Below, piece after piece: positions 62,075 through 64,000 of a DNA stretch of 64,000 nucleotides. This stretch comes from an uncultured Chitinophaga sp. (GTDB lineage: Bacteria; Bacteroidota; Bacteroidia; Chitinophagales; Chitinophagaceae): NCBI RefSeq assembly GCF_946479755.1, contig NZ_CAMLHC010000001.1, forward strand, positions 124,001-188,000, given 5' to 3'. The notes under the pieces were generated by a model. That model was not told where the DNA came from and did not search any database. It worked only from the letters and a program-made list of their open reading frames with translations. Within the stretch, counting starts at the first letter, position 1, and each line of letters starts with the position of its first letter. The translations under genes were made by a program, and so were the position numbers.

Positions 62075-62694
62075 ATAAAAGCGTATGACCAGCTGGTGTA
62101 AAGGAATATGTTGAGAATATTGAAAATAATATATCGCATGGAATAAGGAAAGGTGGAGCTGTCAGCAATATACTGGAAAAGAATGTTGAAGATCACGCCA
62201 CCGAAATAGAACAGCAGTACGCCGCTGATCCACCAGAACGGCGCATAGGCGCCGAGGGACTGATACCTGGAATCTTTCAGCATCAGGTAGAAATAGTACA
62301 GGGAGGCCAGCACAAACACAACAGCCATCAATGTCGCTGTTTTGTTGTTGAATCGCTGAAAATGGCTGTCTATGGCCTCTACTGTATATATTACCATAAA
62401 AATGGCCAGCCAGGCAATCAGCCATTTGCTGACGTTAATGTAGTTGCTGTAAAGATGGTGGAAGAACAAGCTGATGCAGAAACATTCAATCACCAGGAAG
62501 ATGTTGTATACCCACACATTCGATACATGCATCGTTCTTCTGATGTAGATGCCTGACAGCTCAGTGATACATACGATGAACAGGTAGAGAATAAAACGTT
62601 TCCATACAGGGTCTCTGTCTTTGATGAGACAGATAAGCCCTGTAAGGAAACATATTATTTCAGTGACAGTATTGACGGTGAAAAAATGGATCAT
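62041..62694 (-). CDS. Seven-span membrane protein overlapping the kinase gene
   Basis: 217 residues with about six to seven hydrophobic segments (for example VTEIICFLTGLICLI, ILYLFIVCITELSGIYI, VWVYNIFLVIECFCISLFF, ATLMAVVFVLASLYYFYLM, FWWISGVLLFYFGGVIFNIL). No catalytic motif is visible. It starts four bases after the lipoprotein gene and overlaps the kinase gene by 34 bases. The layout suggests an accessory membrane sensor that delivers a signal to the short kinase; this is inferred from coupling. The family is known from Bacteroidota as an uncharacterised membrane protein. Confidence 0.85.
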   Translation of the reverse strand: MIHFFTVNTVTEIICFLTGLICLIKDRDPVWKRFILYLFIVCITELSGIYIRRTMHVSNVWVYNIFLVIECFCISLFFHHLYSNYINVSKWLIAWLAIFMVIYTVEAIDSHFQRFNNKTATLMAVVFVLASLYYFYLMLKDSRYQSLGAYAPFWWISGVLLFYFGGVIFNILFQYIADSSTFPYSMRYIIFNILNIFLYTSWSYAFICRYRQRILSP

Positions 62695-62697
62695 TGG

Positions 62698-63303
62698 TTA
62701 TTTTTCTGCTTTTATAAGTGTTGCGCCAATGGAATTACAGTTTGGCGGATAGGGACATACTTCCCCGTGGTTGAATGCATTGCCCTGTAGATTAAGGCCT
62801 CGAAGAAAACCTTTACTGCGTTGGCTATATGCAGCAGTATCATTATAGAAATCCCGGTGGTACACATGCGTTCTATCTCCGACCGTAAGGGTATCTGGCC
62901 GGGTAGAAGCCATTATTAGTGTATTCTTTCCCCAGAACTTACGTGGCATAGCGGTGTTGTTCTCATACTCCGGGTCATAGGCGGCAAAATAAAAACGTAT
63001 GCCGTCTCCTTTATCACGTTCCAGTATCGCCATTAGCGTATCTAATTCCTGTCTGCTAAACCAGATGCACTGTGTATTATATCTGAATGTGTGTTTGGTA
63101 TCCCCGGAGAGAGGGGCCAGCTTCCTGGTATTACTGTCAATATAATTCTGCACATATTTTTTTGCTGCGTCTATACTTATTTCATGGGAAACGGCCACCA
63201 CGCTGTCAGTCCTGATATGATGGGTCGTTGTACCGGAGTTTTGCTTGCAGGCGCCCAGTATCACAGGCGTGCTGAGATAAAGCAGGATAGTCTTTATATT
63301 CAT
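62698..63303 (-). CDS. Unknown lipoprotein at the head of the two-component operon
   Basis: 201 residues; signal with lipobox at about Cys19 (LSTPVILGACKQ). The mature part includes ISIDAAKKYVQNYIDSNTRK, QCIWFSRQELDTLMAILERD and HGEVCPYPPNCNSIGATLIK with a Cys pair near the end. No family recognised. It is the first gene of a four-gene minus-strand group with the seven-span protein, kinase and regulator, so it may be the envelope input or output of that system. Confidence 0.8.
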   Translation of the reverse strand: MNIKTILLYLSTPVILGACKQNSGTTTHHIRTDSVVAVSHEISIDAAKKYVQNYIDSNTRKLAPLSGDTKHTFRYNTQCIWFSRQELDTLMAILERDKGDGIRFYFAAYDPEYENNTAMPRKFWGKNTLIMASTRPDTLTVGDRTHVYHRDFYNDTAAYSQRSKGFLRGLNLQGNAFNHGEVCPYPPNCNSIGATLIKAEK

Positions 63304-63773
63304 AGGGTTATTTTTTTTAAGTTAATATTTGTTGACGGATTAAACAATTTTATTATTTTTATTTTCCTGCAAGGTCATTACCCTCATCAACAGAAAAAAA
63401 GCTGAAATCAGCTTTTTTTCACAATATTTTCATCTCCATAAAAAATGTTTCACCCTTTCCACTTCACTCGGTTTGATAATAGCAGCATGACTTCTAACTT
63501 TAAGCGCTTGTACACACGATAGTTCCGTGCGGCTGCTAAGGCCCAATAATTATCCCTATGAATTACAAGTATTGTAATGCAGCCGTTGTTGATAAGCATT
63601 TAGTTTTTATGAGATACTTATAGCATTATGTTTTATGATTAAAGGACGTCTCACTAGAAATGAGACGTCCTGCTAAATAAAGAACTTTTCCTCCGCCGGT
63701 ACCACCACAGGGGCCTATTCTACATGCTATATGGTCGGAGGTGGTTTTCAGGGTAGGGTAGAGGAGCAAAATA
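63304..63773. other. Intergenic region with two hairpins
   Basis: 470 bases without a gene. At 63394-63419 an A-run/T-run hairpin (AAAAAAAGCTG mirrored) could terminate either strand. At 63643-63671 an 11-bp perfect hairpin (AGGACGTCTCA mirrored, seven-base loop) lies about 100 bases downstream of the right-edge gene. The remainder is AT-rich and must hold the promoter of the operon at 63303; no clear consensus was found. Confidence 0.6.
63643..63671 (-). terminator. Possible terminator of the right-edge gene
   Basis: Perfect 11-bp stem (63643-63653 with 63661-63671). After it the minus strand reads CCTTTAATC, a weak T tract, so termination is only possible. Confidence 0.45.
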
Positions 63774-64000
63774 TCACCTTACCCTCGTAAAATTCCCGCT
63801 GCTATTCTGCAGGATATACAACACCCCGGCGCCCGGCCGGTATAACACCAGGTGCCCGTTTTTCCCATTGCTCAGGTAGTCAAACGGAAACACCTTATCA
63901 TCCTGGGACAGCAGATTGTACCCGCCTAATCCCGAATGAGTAGAGTACACTGTCTGAAAAACACCATTATTATTTTTGATCACGTACAACACACCCTGAC
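63774..64000 (-). CDS. C-terminal end of a propeller-type repeat protein (5' end outside window)
   Basis: About 75 residues remain and the frame is open to the window edge. The sequence NLLSQDDKVFPFDYLSNGKN, then GHLVLYRPGAGVLYILQNSS matches the repeat (SGKxDHLVLYRPGxGxxxILKN) of PLL-lectin or FG-GAP-like proteins often attached to toxins or carbohydrate-binding proteins. About one and a half repeats are visible; the rest lies beyond 64000. It reads in the same direction as the propeller cassette at 56.5-60.2 kb. Confidence 0.75.
   Translation of the reverse strand, partial: QGVLYVIKNNNGVFQTVYSTHSGLGGYNLLSQDDKVFPFDYLSNGKNGHLVLYRPGAGVLYILQNSSGNFTRVR

Noticed and set aside
1..64000. CRISPR array, insertion sequence or prophage integrase
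   Set aside because: No regularly spaced repeats, transposase or integrase reading frames were seen on either strand.

Overview
The window looks like a chromosomal segment of a Bacteroidota member close to Chitinophaga. Supporting signs are three SusC/SusD pairs, two ECF sigma/FecR switches, two double-domain FtsX/MacB-type permeases per the local gene style, promoters of the TAnnTTTG type, no Shine-Dalgarno-based starts, a DUF6443-type RHS remnant and roughly 50-55% GC. The genus is an inference from gene style only.

Layout. 0-2.5 kb (minus): the leading end of an extracellular contractile injection system locus (tail sheath, unknown protein, Pvc16/DUF4255 terminator, PAAR tip). 2.7-12.1 kb (minus): utilisation locus 1, sigma-FecR-SusC-SusD followed by an arylsulfotransferase-like lipoprotein and a diheme TsdA-like cytochrome, suggesting an organosulfur substrate. 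12.2-14.2 kb: small secreted protein, alpha/beta hydrolase, small orphan. 14.5-21.2 kb (plus): locus 2, SusC-SusD-CocE/NonD hydrolase, without sigma/FecR. 21.3-26.4 kb: membrane protein, FtsX permease, patatin phospholipase with a secreted partner. 26.6-33.4 kb (plus): locus 3, sigma-FecR-SusC-SusD. 33.5-37.1 kb: accessory region with a gutted RHS gene, an AT-rich overlapping secreted gene and three unknown envelope proteins. 37.2-41.6 kb (plus): aspT-aspD-asparaginase, a complete asparagine to alanine route. 41.9-47.5 kb: FtsX permease, DisA_N-like protein, TonB-dependent receptor. 47.6-53.1 kb: Rnl5-type RNA ligase, DinB, AHSA1, AraC, GNAT, tRNA-Lys. 53.5-56.4 kb: KAS III divergent from a tandem hotdog protein, then debris of an aldo/keto reductase and a LuxR gene. 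56.4-64 kb (minus): three-gene cassette ending in a 947-residue beta-propeller protein, a two-component operon, and the 3' end of another propeller-type protein.

The strongest unexpected signal is regulatory. At both fecR/susC junctions an intrinsic terminator points AWAY from the coding direction, and an antisense TAnnTTTG box overlaps the A of the susC start codon at exactly the same offset. This predicts about 95-105 nt antisense RNAs covering the susC 5' leader in loci 1 and 3. It matches in concept the cis-antisense RNAs reported for Bacteroides PULs, but was read here directly from sequence. Other notable items are the energy-yielding asparagine module, the RHS core deletion, and the possible toxin-like cassette at 56.5-60.2 kb.
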